Below are positions 9,244-18,871 of a stretch of 63,702 nucleotides of DNA, in pieces. Origin of the DNA: an uncultured Prevotellaceae bacterium (GTDB taxonomy: Bacteria; Bacteroidota; Bacteroidia; Bacteroidales; Bacteroidaceae). The stretch is from the NCBI GenBank assembly GCA_900316685.1, contig ONDS01000018.1, positions 1-63,702 on the forward strand. The letters run 5' to 3'. The notes beneath the pieces are model-generated. The model had not been told where the DNA came from, searched no databases, and saw nothing but the letters and a program-made list of their open reading frames with translations. Position numbers and translations under genes: made by a program. The stretch's first letter is position 1; every line of letters starts with the position of its first letter.

Positions 9244-10572
9244 ATGGCCTATAAATATTTTCCACATACCGAGGAAGACATCCGCAAGATGCTCGACAAG
9301 ATAGGTGCCGAGAACCTGGATGCCCTCTTTGCCGAGGTGCCTGAATCGGTGCTGTTCAAGGGCGACTACGACCTGCCCTCGCAGATGAGCGAGATGGAGG
9401 TGCGCCGCTATTTCGAACAGCTGTGCTCGCGCAACGAGTCGTTGACCGTCTTTGCAGGCGCGGGGGTCTACGACCACTACACTCCCAGTGTGGTGGCCAA
9501 CATCACCGAGCGGTCGGAATTCCTGACCAGCTACACCCCCTATCAGGCGGAGATCTCACAAGGAACGTTGCATTACATCTTTGAGTTCCAAAGCATGATG
9601 GCCGAGCTGACAGGCATGGCCATCAGCAATGCATCGATGTACGACGGCAGCACCGCCACCGCCGAGGCTGTGATGATGGCTGCCGCCCAATCGAAGAAGG
9701 CGAAAACGGTGCTCGTCAGCCCCACCCTCGACCCGAAGGTGAAACGTGTGGTCGAGACCTATGCCCATTTCCACGGTGTGGAGATTGTCTATCTGAAGGA
9801 GCGCAACGGTGTGACCGATGTCGACGACCTTCGCCAGCGACTGGCAGGTGGCGGCATAGCCGGTGTGTTGGCGCAGCAGCCCAATTTCTACGGCATCGTA
9901 GAGGATTTCAGCGGATGGGCAGACCTATGCCATGAGCAGAAAGCGCTGTTCATCATCAATTCGGTGATTGCCGACCTCGCCTTGCTGAAGACGCCGGGCG
10001 AATGGGGAGCCGACATCGCCGTAGGCGACGGACAGTCGCTGGGCATACCGATGAGCTATGGTGGTCCGAGCGTGGGCTACCTGTGCTGTACCGACAAGCT
10101 GATGCGCAAGATGCCCGGTCGTATCGTCGGCATGACCAAGGACAGCCGTGGCCAACGTGCCTTCGTGCTCACCCTGCAAGCCCGCGAGCAGCATATCCGC
10201 CGTCAGAAAGCCACCTCGAACATCTGTTCCAACCAGAGCCTGATGGCCTTGTTCGTCACCATCTACCTCGCCCTCATGGGCAAGGAAGGAGTGAAGGAAG
10301 TGGCCCAACGGTCGTACGATGCCGCCCACTACATGGCCGATGCCTTGGTGGCCACGGGCCGTTTCACGATGGCCTTCGACCAACCTTTCTTCAATGAGTT
10401 CTGCGTCAGGTACGACGGAGATGTGGATGCCTTGCAGCGCCATCTTCTCGCCCATGGCATACTCGGAGGCGTGAAAGTAGCCGACCATACCCTCATGATA
10501 GCCTGCACCGAGAAACGCACGAAAGAAGAGATAGACCAATTTGTAGCACTAACGAAGGAGGACCAGCGATGA
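9244..10572 (+). CDS. gcvPA: Glycine dehydrogenase (decarboxylating) subunit 1
   Basis: A 442-aa N-terminal half of the split P protein, which decarboxylates glycine and loads the aminomethyl group on GcvH. It begins YKYFPHTEEDIRKMLDKIG and has SMMAELTGMAISNASMYDG and GDGQSLGIPMSYGGPSVGY. The PLP lysine lies in subunit 2. It overlaps gcvPB by 4 nt, a translational coupling suited to an obligate heteromer. Full length for the split form. Confidence 0.95.
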   Translation: MAYKYFPHTEEDIRKMLDKIGAENLDALFAEVPESVLFKGDYDLPSQMSEMEVRRYFEQLCSRNESLTVFAGAGVYDHYTPSVVANITERSEFLTSYTPYQAEISQGTLHYIFEFQSMMAELTGMAISNASMYDGSTATAEAVMMAAAQSKKAKTVLVSPTLDPKVKRVVETYAHFHGVEIVYLKERNGVTDVDDLRQRLAGGGIAGVLAQQPNFYGIVEDFSGWADLCHEQKALFIINSVIADLALLKTPGEWGADIAVGDGQSLGIPMSYGGPSVGYLCCTDKLMRKMPGRIVGMTKDSRGQRAFVLTLQAREQHIRRQKATSNICSNQSLMALFVTIYLALMGKEGVKEVAQRSYDAAHYMADALVATGRFTMAFDQPFFNEFCVRYDGDVDALQRHLLAHGILGGVKVADHTLMIACTEKRTKEEIDQFVALTKEDQR

Positions 10573-12023
10573 ACAACCAATTATACGGCAACCTGATTTT
10601 TGAGTTGTCACATACGGGAAGAAAAGGTTACAGTCTGCCCGCCAACGAGTTCGGCCATCATGAGTTGCCCGAGGCCTTGCGCCGCGGCGTGGATGCCCAG
10701 TTGCCCGAGTGCGACGAGCTGACCGTGGTGCGTCATTACACCAACCACAGTGCCAACAACTTCGGTGTGAACAACGGTTTTTATCCCTTGGGCAGCTGTA
10801 CGATGAAATACAACCCCGTGCTGAACGAGGAAACGGCACTGTTGCCCAGTTTTCAGTCGCTCCATCCCTCCCAGCCCGAAGACACCTGCCAGGGAGCCCT
10901 GGAACTGATGTTCCGCTTGCAGCACTCTTTGGCCGCTCTCACCGGTCTGAGCGACTTCACCCTGAACCCCTTTGCCGGTGCCCATGGTGAGCTGACCGGA
11001 CTGATGATCATCCGCGCCTACCACCAGCAACAAGGTGAGGAGCAGCGCACCAAGGTGATAGTGCCCGACTCCGCCCATGGCACCAACCCCGCCAGCGCCG
11101 CCGTCTGCGGTCTCGACGTGGTGGAGGTGAAGAGCACCAAGGACGGCATGGTCGATGTGGACGACCTGCGTGAGAAACTCGACGACACCATCGCCGCCGT
11201 GATGATGACCAACCCCAACACGCTGGGACTGTTTGAGCGTCAGATACCCGAGATAGCCGAGCTCGTACACGCCAGCGGCGCCCTGCTCTACTACGACGGC
11301 GCCAACCTCAACCCCATGTTGGGCAAGTGCCGTCCCGGCGATATGGGCTTCGATGTGATGCACATCAACCTGCACAAGACCTTCTCCACACCCCATGGCG
11401 GTGGCGGTCCCGGTTGCGGTCCCGTAGGTGTGCGCTCCGGCATGGAAGAGTTGTTGCCCAGCCGCATTGTCGCGGATACCGACGGACAATACCATATATT
11501 GCGCAATGAGCATATACAGGTAGGAGCCACCCTCGGCAATTTCGCCGTGATGGTGCGTGCCTACACCTATATCCTGAGCTTAGGCAAGGAAGAGATCAAG
11601 ATGGTGGGTCCGTTGGCCACGCTGAATGCCAACTACATCAAGGAATCGCTGAAAGACCTGTATGAGTTGCCTATCGACACATTGTGCAAACATGAGTTCG
11701 TGTTCGACGGTCTGAAAGACAAGTCGACGGGCGTGACCACCATGGATATCGCCAAGCGACTGCTCGACTACGGCTACCATGCTCCTACCATCTATTTCCC
11801 CTTGCTGTTCCACGAGTCGCTCATGATAGAGCCGACGGAGAGCGAGAGCATCGACACCATCGACGGATTCATCGCCGTGATGCGGCGCATCGCCGAAGAG
11901 GCCATCAACGATCCCGACATCGTGAAGGGAGCTCCCCACTCCACCCCCATCGGTCGTGTCGACGATGTGTTGGCAGCCAAGCAACCTGTACTTACTTATA
12001 AAGAGGTGAGGGGTGAGAAGTGA
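10569..12023 (+). CDS. gcvPB: Glycine dehydrogenase (decarboxylating) subunit 2
   Basis: A 484-aa C-terminal half of the split P protein, carrying PLP. The cofactor lysine is in HINLHKTFSTPHGGGGPGCG. NNFGVNNGFYPLGSCTMKYN and DSAHGTNPASAA are family hallmarks. The last residues (EVRGEK) and the stop codon are encoded by the GTGAG-type 7-bp repeat tract that starts at about 12003, so the native C-terminus appears to have been extended or replaced by repeat DNA. Everything upstream of residue 478 looks intact. Confidence 0.95.
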   Translation: MNNQLYGNLIFELSHTGRKGYSLPANEFGHHELPEALRRGVDAQLPECDELTVVRHYTNHSANNFGVNNGFYPLGSCTMKYNPVLNEETALLPSFQSLHPSQPEDTCQGALELMFRLQHSLAALTGLSDFTLNPFAGAHGELTGLMIIRAYHQQQGEEQRTKVIVPDSAHGTNPASAAVCGLDVVEVKSTKDGMVDVDDLREKLDDTIAAVMMTNPNTLGLFERQIPEIAELVHASGALLYYDGANLNPMLGKCRPGDMGFDVMHINLHKTFSTPHGGGGPGCGPVGVRSGMEELLPSRIVADTDGQYHILRNEHIQVGATLGNFAVMVRAYTYILSLGKEEIKMVGPLATLNANYIKESLKDLYELPIDTLCKHEFVFDGLKDKSTGVTTMDIAKRLLDYGYHAPTIYFPLLFHESLMIEPTESESIDTIDGFIAVMRRIAEEAINDPDIVKGAPHSTPIGRVDDVLAAKQPVLTYKEVRGEK

Positions 12024-12118
12024 GAGGTGAGAAGTGAGAGGTGAGAGGATTTTTCGTTATTACGTTATCACGTTATCACGACATCACGTTATTACGTTAT
12101 CACGACATTATAAGATAA
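12003..12118. repeat. 7-bp GTGAGAG tract followed by 8-bp ACGTTATT tract
   Basis: 12003-12050 is GAGGTGAG-type repeat, starting inside gcvPB. 12054-12112 changes abruptly to CGTTATTA/CGTTATCA units. It shows two unrelated tandem families placed end to end in one 99-bp intergenic gap. lpdA starts at 12123. Confidence 0.8.
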
Positions 12119-12122
12119 GATT

Positions 12123-13457
12123 ATGCATTCCGATATCATCATCATAGGCAGTGGGCCCGGCGGCTATCGTGCCGCCGAGCATGCTGCCCGTCATGGTCTG
12201 AGTGTGACCATTTTCGAGCGCGAGCATGCTGGTGGCACCTGCCTGAACTGTGGGTGCATCCCCACCAAGGCACTATGCCGCAACGCCGAGTTGCTGTTGG
12301 ATCTTCGACAGGCAGCCACGTATGGTTTGGAAGACCTGCACTACCACCTCGACTTCGACGCTGTGATGCAGCGCAAGCAGCAAGTGGTGGATTCCTTGCG
12401 CAAGGGCGTGGAGACGCTGATGGCTCAGCCCGGCATCACCCTTGTGCGTGGCGAGGCCCGTTTTGCCGATGCCCAGACCATCGAGTGCAACGGTGAGACA
12501 TACACCGCCACCGATATCATCATCGCTACGGGCAGCGATGCCAAGTGTCCTCCCATCCAGGGACTCGACCTGCCCCATGTGGTCACCTCCACCGAGTTGC
12601 TCTCCATCGACCACCTGCCCCAGCGACTGTGCATCGTGGGAGCCGGCGTCATCGGCATGGAGTTCGCCTCCATCTTCAACGCCTTGGGCAGCGAGGTGAC
12701 GGTGGTTGAGTTTCTCAAGGAATGTCTGCCTCCCTTCGACAGCGACATCGCCAAGCGCTTGCGCCAGCAACTCTCCAAACGCGGAGTGGAGTTTTTCATG
12801 CAGTCGGGCGTACAGTCTATCACGCCTTCCGAGGTGGTGTTCGAACGCAAGGGCAAGGAGACCCGCATCGCCGCCGACGTGGTGTTGGTGGCCACAGGCC
12901 GCGCCCCGCGCATCGACGGTCTCTGCTTAGACAAGGCGGGCATCGCCACGGAGCGAGGAGCCATCGTGGTCGACGACGACATGCGCACCAACATCCCCCA
13001 TATCTACGCCATCGGCGATGTGAACGCCCGTTGCATGTTGGCCCATGCCGCCACGTTCCAAGGATTGCATGTGGTGAACAGCATCCTCGGTATCACCGAC
13101 CATATCGACCTCAAGACCATTCCCGCCGCCGTATTCACCTATCCCGAAGCCGGCACCGTGGGAGTGACCGAAGACCAGTGCAAGGCCGAGGGCATCGAAT
13201 ATGTATGCAAGAAAGGCTACTACCGAGCCAACGGCAAAGCCTTGGCGATGAATGAGAGCGAAGGACTGGTCAAGCTGTTGGCCGCCGCCGACGGTCGCAT
13301 CATCGGTTGCCACATCCTGGGAGCCCACGCCGCCGACATGGTACAGGAGGTGAGTTGCCTGATGGCGAAAGGCTGCCGTGTGGCCGAACTGCGCGACATG
13401 GTACATATCCACCCCACCCTGGGCGAGATGTTGCAAGAAGTGGCGTCGGCTTTTTGA
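12123..13457 (+). CDS. lpdA: Dihydrolipoyl dehydrogenase (L protein)
   Basis: A 444-aa FAD enzyme that reoxidises the dihydrolipoyl group of GcvH with NAD. It shows the N-terminal FAD motif IIIGSGPGGYRAAEHAA, the redox disulfide GGTCLNCGCIPTKAL, a second nucleotide-binding motif CIVGAGVIGMEFASIF, FAD motif THIPHIYAIGDV-like sequence (NIPHIYAIGDV), and the C-terminal catalytic His-Glu in HIHPTLGEM. With gcvT, gcvH, gcvPA and gcvPB this completes the glycine cleavage system. It may also serve 2-oxoacid dehydrogenases, which are not in the window. Confidence 0.94.
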   Translation: MHSDIIIIGSGPGGYRAAEHAARHGLSVTIFEREHAGGTCLNCGCIPTKALCRNAELLLDLRQAATYGLEDLHYHLDFDAVMQRKQQVVDSLRKGVETLMAQPGITLVRGEARFADAQTIECNGETYTATDIIIATGSDAKCPPIQGLDLPHVVTSTELLSIDHLPQRLCIVGAGVIGMEFASIFNALGSEVTVVEFLKECLPPFDSDIAKRLRQQLSKRGVEFFMQSGVQSITPSEVVFERKGKETRIAADVVLVATGRAPRIDGLCLDKAGIATERGAIVVDDDMRTNIPHIYAIGDVNARCMLAHAATFQGLHVVNSILGITDHIDLKTIPAAVFTYPEAGTVGVTEDQCKAEGIEYVCKKGYYRANGKALAMNESEGLVKLLAAADGRIIGCHILGAHAADMVQEVSCLMAKGCRVAELRDMVHIHPTLGEMLQEVASAF

Positions 13458-13492
13458 AAGCGGATAGAGAGTTCAAAATGAGAAAAATCACA

Positions 13493-13529
13493 AAAAAAAT
13501 CGATTAACACACCATTAATCGATTTTTTT
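13493..13529. terminator. Bidirectional intrinsic terminator after lpdA
   Basis: A perfect 15-bp stem: seven A, then TCGATTAA (13493-13507), pairs with TTAATCGA, then seven T (13515-13529), with a 7-nt loop CACACCA. It ends the glycine cleavage operon. Confidence 0.85.
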
Positions 13530-13783
13530 ATATAATTTTGCAACATCAAAACTTACGGGGCGTATCGGTTAGATCGGGATACTCATCAAATAATACTGAA
13601 AACCGAGAAAGCATCTTTTGCCAATGGCGGGCCACATTCTTCGCAAGAAGATAGCAGTAATGCCGGTGGATTACAAAGGCGGGGAGCACTCAAAACTTAT
13701 AGAATCGGAGTTTTCATCACATCATCGGTACGACCCCATTTTCTTTTTTTTCTCACTTTTCTCACCTAAAACCATAGAAGGAT
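13530..13783 (+). promoter_or_regulatory. Promoter and long leader of ribE
   Basis: TAATTTTG at 13533-13540 looks like a -7 element, though no clean TTTG is found 19-21 bp upstream. About 235 nt then precede ribE. The leader contains short inverted words such as TTCTTCGCAAGAA near 13637. Its position before a riboflavin gene raised an FMN riboswitch, but I could not match the conserved FMN-box words, so the class, if any, is unassigned. No gene seen. Confidence 0.35.
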
Positions 13784-14386
13784 ATGTTCTCAGGCATAGT
13801 AGAAGAGATGGCCACCGTAGTGGACATCACCCGCGACAAGGAAAACATCGACCTTACACTCACCTGTTCGTTCACCAGCGAGTTGAAAATAGACCAGAGC
13901 ATCGCCCACAACGGCGTATGCCTGACAGTGGTGCGCATCGACGGCGACAACTATACCGTCACGGCGATGAAAGAGACGTTGGACCGTTCGAACCTCGGTT
14001 TGCTGAAGGTGGGCGACCATGTGAACGTCGAACGTTCGATGATGATGCAAGGTCGCCTCGACGGCCATATCGTGCAGGGGCATGTCGACGAGACCGCCCG
14101 TTGCATCGCCATGGAAGATGCCGATGGGAGCACCTACTTCACCTTTGAATACAAGGCCGACCGCGAGATGGCCCGTCGTGGATATTTCACCGTCGACAAA
14201 GGCAGTGTGACCGTCAACGGTGTCTCCCTCACCGTCTGCAATCCCACCGACAACACCTTCCAGGTGGCCATCATCCCCTATACCATGGAGAACACCAATT
14301 TCCACGACATACGCATAGGCACGGTGGTGAACCTGGAATTCGACATCCTGGGCAAATACATCGCCCGTTTGCAGGACTTCCACTAA
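13784..14386 (+). CDS. ribE: Riboflavin synthase, alpha subunit
   Basis: A 200-aa enzyme that dismutates two 6,7-dimethyl-8-ribityllumazines into riboflavin. It starts MFSGIVEEMATV, as nearly all members do. The two internally repeated lumazine-binding domains are visible from the paired motifs SIAHNGVCLTVVRI and SVTVNGVSLTVCNP, and GHVDETARC is the family motif. Full length. It is apparently a single-gene unit: a terminator lies upstream and the BspA-like gene follows after 116 bp. Confidence 0.95.
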   Translation: MFSGIVEEMATVVDITRDKENIDLTLTCSFTSELKIDQSIAHNGVCLTVVRIDGDNYTVTAMKETLDRSNLGLLKVGDHVNVERSMMMQGRLDGHIVQGHVDETARCIAMEDADGSTYFTFEYKADREMARRGYFTVDKGSVTVNGVSLTVCNPTDNTFQVAIIPYTMENTNFHDIRIGTVVNLEFDILGKYIARLQDFH

Positions 14387-14502
14387 AAAGAATGTAGACG
14401 AGTAATCAGTCTATATTATCTTTTTCTGTCTGCTTTTTCCGCGAGCATTTGGGGCCTGAACTGCTTAACCTGAATAACAATCCATTCAAAAAACAATACA
14501 TT

Positions 14503-17500
14503 ATGTACAGAACACTACGATTCTTATCGCTGGCTGTATTCCTGCTTGTCAGCGGCTATACCTCGGCGCAAGGAGAAAGAGTCATCAATAGCAATTTCGA
14601 GGGAACGGACTACAGCAGTTTCCTATATTGTGAAAAAGGAGCCGTTAAGCCTGTGACTGCAGATAATATTGTTGTCGATGCTGACGATGCCAATAATCAT
14701 TGCGTTAAAATTGTCTCTGTGGAAAACTCCACCGCCACTTGGGATTCACAATTCATTATTTCATTAGGCGAGCCGCTATCACAAGGCGATTGGATTAATT
14801 TCTCCATGAGAGCTAAAGCCAGCAAACCGATATTTATCACAAGTCAAGCTCAGGTTACTCCCTGCAATTTTCTTCATTGGGATATGGTTGGAAATTATAA
14901 CATTACAACTGAATGGAAGAATCTGACATACACGTGTACTATTTCTGCGGAACAAGAAGGATGTACTGTTATTAGCTTTCTATTAAATGAAGCGAATGAT
15001 AAAACCTCCACTGAGTTTTATTTCGATGACATCAGTGTTGAGGTTACGAAAAAAGAAGAGCTTGATTATCCCATCTCTTTCGCCGACGAAGCCGTGAAAG
15101 CCGTCTGCGTGGAAAACTGGGATACCGACGGCGACAGCGAACTCAGCTACGCCGAGGCAGCGGCAGTGACAGATTTGGGCGAGGCGTTTAAATATAACAG
15201 ACAGATAACAAGCTTTGACGAATTGCAACACTTCATTGGGCTGAAGAGCATCGGCTATTCTGCCTTCAATTACTGCACCAACCTGATGAGCGTGACCATC
15301 CCCTCGAACGTGACGAGCATCGGCGAATATGCGTTTGCTAACTGCTCCGGTCTGATGAGCGTGACCATCCCCTCGAACGTGAAGAGCATCGGCGAATATG
15401 CGTTTGCTAACTGCTCCGGTCTGACGAGCGTGACCATCTCCGAGGGTGTGACGAGCATCGGCTCTTCTGCCTTCAGTTTCTGCACCAACCTGACGAGTGT
15501 GTCCATCCCCTCGAGCGTGACAAGCATCGGCGAGAATGCGTTTGGCTACGGCCTGACAAAGGTAATAGTATCAGATATCGCAGCATGGTGTGGTATTAGT
15601 TTTGGAGACTCTAGTGCTAATCCTTTATATTTTGCTCAGCATATCTACAGTGATGAAAACACGGAGATTACGAAATTGGTGATACCATCGAGTGTGACAA
15701 GCATCGGCGACTGGGCTTTTTGTAATTGCTCCGGCCTGACGAGCGTGACCATCTCCGAGGGTGTGACGAGCATCGGCTCTTCTGCCTTCAGTTTCTGCTG
15801 CAGCCTGACGAGCGTGGCCATCCCCTCGAGCGTGATGAGCATCGGCTCTTATGCGTTCGGTGGCAGCTACGGCCTGTCGAGTGTAACTGTAGATGAAGGC
15901 AATGGGGTTTATGATTCCAGGAACAATTGCAATGCCATCATCGAAACAGCAACCAACACAATAATTATGGGATGCCTGAATACCGTGATTCCCGAAAGCG
16001 TGACAAGCATCGGCGATAATGTGTTCTCAGGTTGCACCGGCCTCATGAGTGTGACCATTCCCTCGAGCGTAACGAGCATCGGAAACAGTGCTTTCTCTGG
16101 ATGCTCTAACCTTCTGTCTATCAACTTACCCCCGAATCTGGAATTTATCGGTCGTTCTGCTTTCTCTGGATGTGCCAATATAGCAGATTTCAACATCCCC
16201 AATACGGTGACTCACATCGGCTCGGATGCGTTTAGCGGAACAGGTATAACTACGCTTACCATTCCCAAATCTGTAATCGAAATCGAATCAAACATTAATT
16301 ACGGTTATAGTCCTGCCGCTAGATGTACCAATTTGGAATCCATCTTCGTGGAGGAGGGCAATCCTGCATTTATGTCGGAGAACGGTGTCCTGTTCAATAA
16401 GGATAAGACAATCCTGATGTGTTATCCCGCAGGTAAGTCTGACGATAAATATATCATGCCAAATACGGTGACAATCGTTGGGGCAGGTGCTTTCAATAGC
16501 AATAAACACCTTATGACCGTCACGCTCAGCAGAAATCTGGAGATTATAGGCGATGGCGCGTTTATCTGGTGCTCAGGTCTAAGAGATATTTACAGTTATA
16601 TAATACCAGATGAGTCTGACGAATATGATCTAGGGTTTGGCTATGGGATAAATATTTTCTTACTGTCAACAGACTGGAACAATCCCATAGTACCGACGCT
16701 ACACGTACCAGTGGGCTGCAAACAATATTATGAGCAATGGAGTTTATGGAATTGGATGAACATCGTGGAGATGGAGGACACGAATATCGAGTTCGCCGAC
16801 CCGGCAGTGAAAGCCATTTGTGTGGCCAACTGGGACACCAACGGCGACGGCGAACTCAGTTACGACGAGGCTGCGGCAGTGACAGACCTCGGTGAAGTCT
16901 TTAAAAATAACTTAGAGATAACAAGCTTTGACGAACTGCAATACTTCACTGGGCTGATGACCATTGGCTATCCTGCGTTCGCGAACTGCACCGGCCTGAC
17001 GAGCGTGACTATCCCAGAAGGCGTGACGAGCATCGGCCAATATGCGTTCTACGGCTGCTACATGCTGGCAAAAATCACCTTCGCTGAGAGTGTGACGAGC
17101 ATCGAGAATGAAGCGTTCTATGGCTGCACCAGCCTGACTAGCGTGACCATCCCCAAAGGTGTGACAAGCATCGGACTAGAGTCATTCTTTGGATGTCCCA
17201 ATTTGGAGAGTATCACCGTAGCAAGCGGTAATGCCGTTTTTGATTCACGTGAAGATTGCAACGCCATTATTGAGACTGGCACCAACACGTTGATTGCCGG
17301 ATGCCAAAGCACAGTTATACCCAACAGCGTGACGTGCATTGGCCCAGAGGCGTTCTATTGCTGTTATAACCTGACGAGCATTACTATCCCCGAGAGCGTG
17401 ACGAACATTGGCGACTGGGCATTTCGTGAATGCTCCAGCCTGACAAGTGTGACCTTAAACGAAGGTTTGACGAACATTGGTGATATGGCATTCGCATACT

Positions 17501-18603
17501 GCGAAAGCCTGACAAGCATCAATATCCCCTCTAGTGTGGCAAACATTAGCGGTATGGCATTCTGTGGTTGCTCCGGCCTGACAAGCGTTACCATCCCTGA
17601 GGGCGTGACAAACATCGGCGATCATGCGTTCTGGCAATGCACAGGTCTGACGAGCGTCACCATCCCCTCGAGCGTGACGAGCATCGGTGATGGAGCGTTC
17701 AATGCCTGTAGCAGCCTTACGAGCATCACCATCCCTTCGAGCGTGACGAGCATCGGCGAGTATGTGTTTTACGGTTCCAGCCTTACCGAGGTCATCTCGT
17801 TGATGGAAGAGCCTTTCTATATCGATGAAAGCGTGTTTTCAGTTTGGGATGAAGAAACACAAAAAGCAGTCTTCACCACCGCCACCCTCTACGTGCCCGC
17901 AGGCACGAAAGAGAAATACTTGGCGACACCGGCCTGGAACCTCTTCCTGAACATCGTGGAGATGGGACTGGAGCCTGTGGAGCAGGGCGAGACGGTCGAC
18001 TTCGGCACCGACATCAGCGAGGACACCAACATCGACGGCAACACGGTGGGTGACATCTATTACAGCATCAGCAGCGGCGATGGCAGCTACGACCCATCGG
18101 AGGGTTGTATCGTGGTGACCTCGCCGACCGACGACGAGACGGTGAGCGGTGTCTCTGGGACTGACATCTTCGGCGAGGATTTCAACGCCCACTTCACGGG
18201 TGTCGTGTTCAAGGTGGCTCCTGGCAAGGGCACCATCCGGGTGGAGGCCCAGACCACGGGCAACATGGTGCTGAAAGTGAAGATCGGCGATGGCGACCCC
18301 ATCACGATGGAACTGGAAGGCAAGTTGAAGGTGTCGTTCCCCTACAACGTGAGTGAGGAAACATACGTCTATATCTATGGCGGCGAGAACTCGGCGGCAG
18401 CCAATGGAATGAGATTCGCTCCTGCCACGGGCTCGCTGAAGATCTACGGCATCGAGGTGGAGAGCGTCACCGACGGCATAGAGACGGCGACGATGATCGA
18501 CGACGACAGCGATGCGCCCGTGTATAACCTCAACGGACAGCGCGTGAACACACCGCACAGGGGTATCTACATCCAGAACGGCAAGAAGGTGCTGGTGAAG
18601 TAA
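14503..18603 (+). CDS. BspA-like leucine-rich-repeat surface protein
   Basis: A predicted 1366-aa exported protein. Residues 1-23 are a signal peptide (LRFLSLAVFLLVSGYTSAQ). About residues 30-185 resemble a carbohydrate-binding jelly-roll module ending FYFDDISVEV. Two LRR_5/TpLRR blocks follow, each introduced by a near-identical EF-hand-like element (DTDGDSELSYAEA near residue 207, DTNGDGELSYDEA near residue 778). LRR units are about 23 residues with the signature LTSVTIPSSVTSIGxxAF. The C-terminus has a beta domain and ends GIYIQNGKKVLVK, a tail common on secreted Prevotella proteins. ATG 14503 was preferred over TTG 14449 because of the signal peptide. The role is probably adhesion or glycan contact, inferred from the family. 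Confidence 0.88.
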   Translation: MYRTLRFLSLAVFLLVSGYTSAQGERVINSNFEGTDYSSFLYCEKGAVKPVTADNIVVDADDANNHCVKIVSVENSTATWDSQFIISLGEPLSQGDWINFSMRAKASKPIFITSQAQVTPCNFLHWDMVGNYNITTEWKNLTYTCTISAEQEGCTVISFLLNEANDKTSTEFYFDDISVEVTKKEELDYPISFADEAVKAVCVENWDTDGDSELSYAEAAAVTDLGEAFKYNRQITSFDELQHFIGLKSIGYSAFNYCTNLMSVTIPSNVTSIGEYAFANCSGLMSVTIPSNVKSIGEYAFANCSGLTSVTISEGVTSIGSSAFSFCTNLTSVSIPSSVTSIGENAFGYGLTKVIVSDIAAWCGISFGDSSANPLYFAQHIYSDENTEITKLVIPSSVTSIGDWAFCNCSGLTSVTISEGVTSIGSSAFSFCCSLTSVAIPSSVMSIGSYAFGGSYGLSSVTVDEGNGVYDSRNNCNAIIETATNTIIMGCLNTVIPESVTSIGDNVFSGCTGLMSVTIPSSVTSIGNSAFSGCSNLLSINLPPNLEFIGRSAFSGCANIADFNIPNTVTHIGSDAFSGTGITTLTIPKSVIEIESNINYGYSPAARCTNLESIFVEEGNPAFMSENGVLFNKDKTILMCYPAGKSDDKYIMPNTVTIVGAGAFNSNKHLMTVTLSRNLEIIGDGAFIWCSGLRDIYSYIIPDESDEYDLGFGYGINIFLLSTDWNNPIVPTLHVPVGCKQYYEQWSLWNWMNIVEMEDTNIEFADPAVKAICVANWDTNGDGELSYDEAAAVTDLGEVFKNNLEITSFDELQYFTGLMTIGYPAFANCTGLTSVTIPEGVTSIGQYAFYGCYMLAKITFAESVTSIENEAFYGCTSLTSVTIPKGVTSIGLESFFGCPNLESITVASGNAVFDSREDCNAIIETGTNTLIAGCQSTVIPNSVTCIGPEAFYCCYNLTSITIPESVTNIGDWAFRECSSLTSVTLNEGLTNIGDMAFAYCESLTSINIPSSVANISGMAFCGCSGLTSVTIPEGVTNIGDHAFWQCTGLTSVTIPSSVTSIGDGAFNACSSLTSITIPSSVTSIGEYVFYGSSLTEVISLMEEPFYIDESVFSVWDEETQKAVFTTATLYVPAGTKEKYLATPAWNLFLNIVEMGLEPVEQGETVDFGTDISEDTNIDGNTVGDIYYSISSGDGSYDPSEGCIVVTSPTDDETVSGVSGTDIFGEDFNAHFTGVVFKVAPGKGTIRVEAQTTGNMVLKVKIGDGDPITMELEGKLKVSFPYNVSEETYVYIYGGENSAAANGMRFAPATGSLKIYGIEVESVTDGIETATMIDDDSDAPVYNLNGQRVNTPHRGIYIQNGKKVLVK

Positions 18604-18647
18604 GACCATCTGAATGGGTGGCCTTAACACCGTTCCTCCATAACCAA

Positions 18648-18677
18648 TGCCGCGCACTCTTCGGTGAGTGCGCGGCA
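18648..18677 (+). terminator. Hairpin after the BspA-like gene
   Basis: TGCCGCGCACTC (18648-18659) pairs perfectly with GAGTGCGCGGCA (18666-18677) around a 6-nt loop. No strong T-run follows, so it may be a terminator or an RNA-stabilising end. Confidence 0.6.
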
Positions 18678-18813
18678 CTGTTGTTCGGCAGGGAATCCAA
18701 TGTTTTCTTGAAAATGAGCGTTGATTTTTTACAACAAATTAGCGTTAACAACAGTTAATAGACAAAGTCGTCTGTCCTGTCTATCTATTTTTTATCGACA
18801 AACATTGATTTTA

Positions 18814-18845
18814 TTTGGAGGAAAAATATTTTATAATTACTTTTG
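18814..18845 (+). promoter_or_regulatory. Promoter of the TolC/Mac operon
   Basis: TTTG at 18814-18817, 20 bp, TACTTTTG at 18838-18845, giving a short leader before ATG 18872. The in-frame TTG at 18815 lies inside the -33 element and is therefore not the start. Confidence 0.7.
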
Positions 18846-18871
18846 TACATTATTTTTCCAAGAAAACAGCT

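Noticed and set aside
13541-13783. FMN riboswitch upstream of ribE
   Set aside because: Position is right, but the conserved FMN-box words could not be found by eye.
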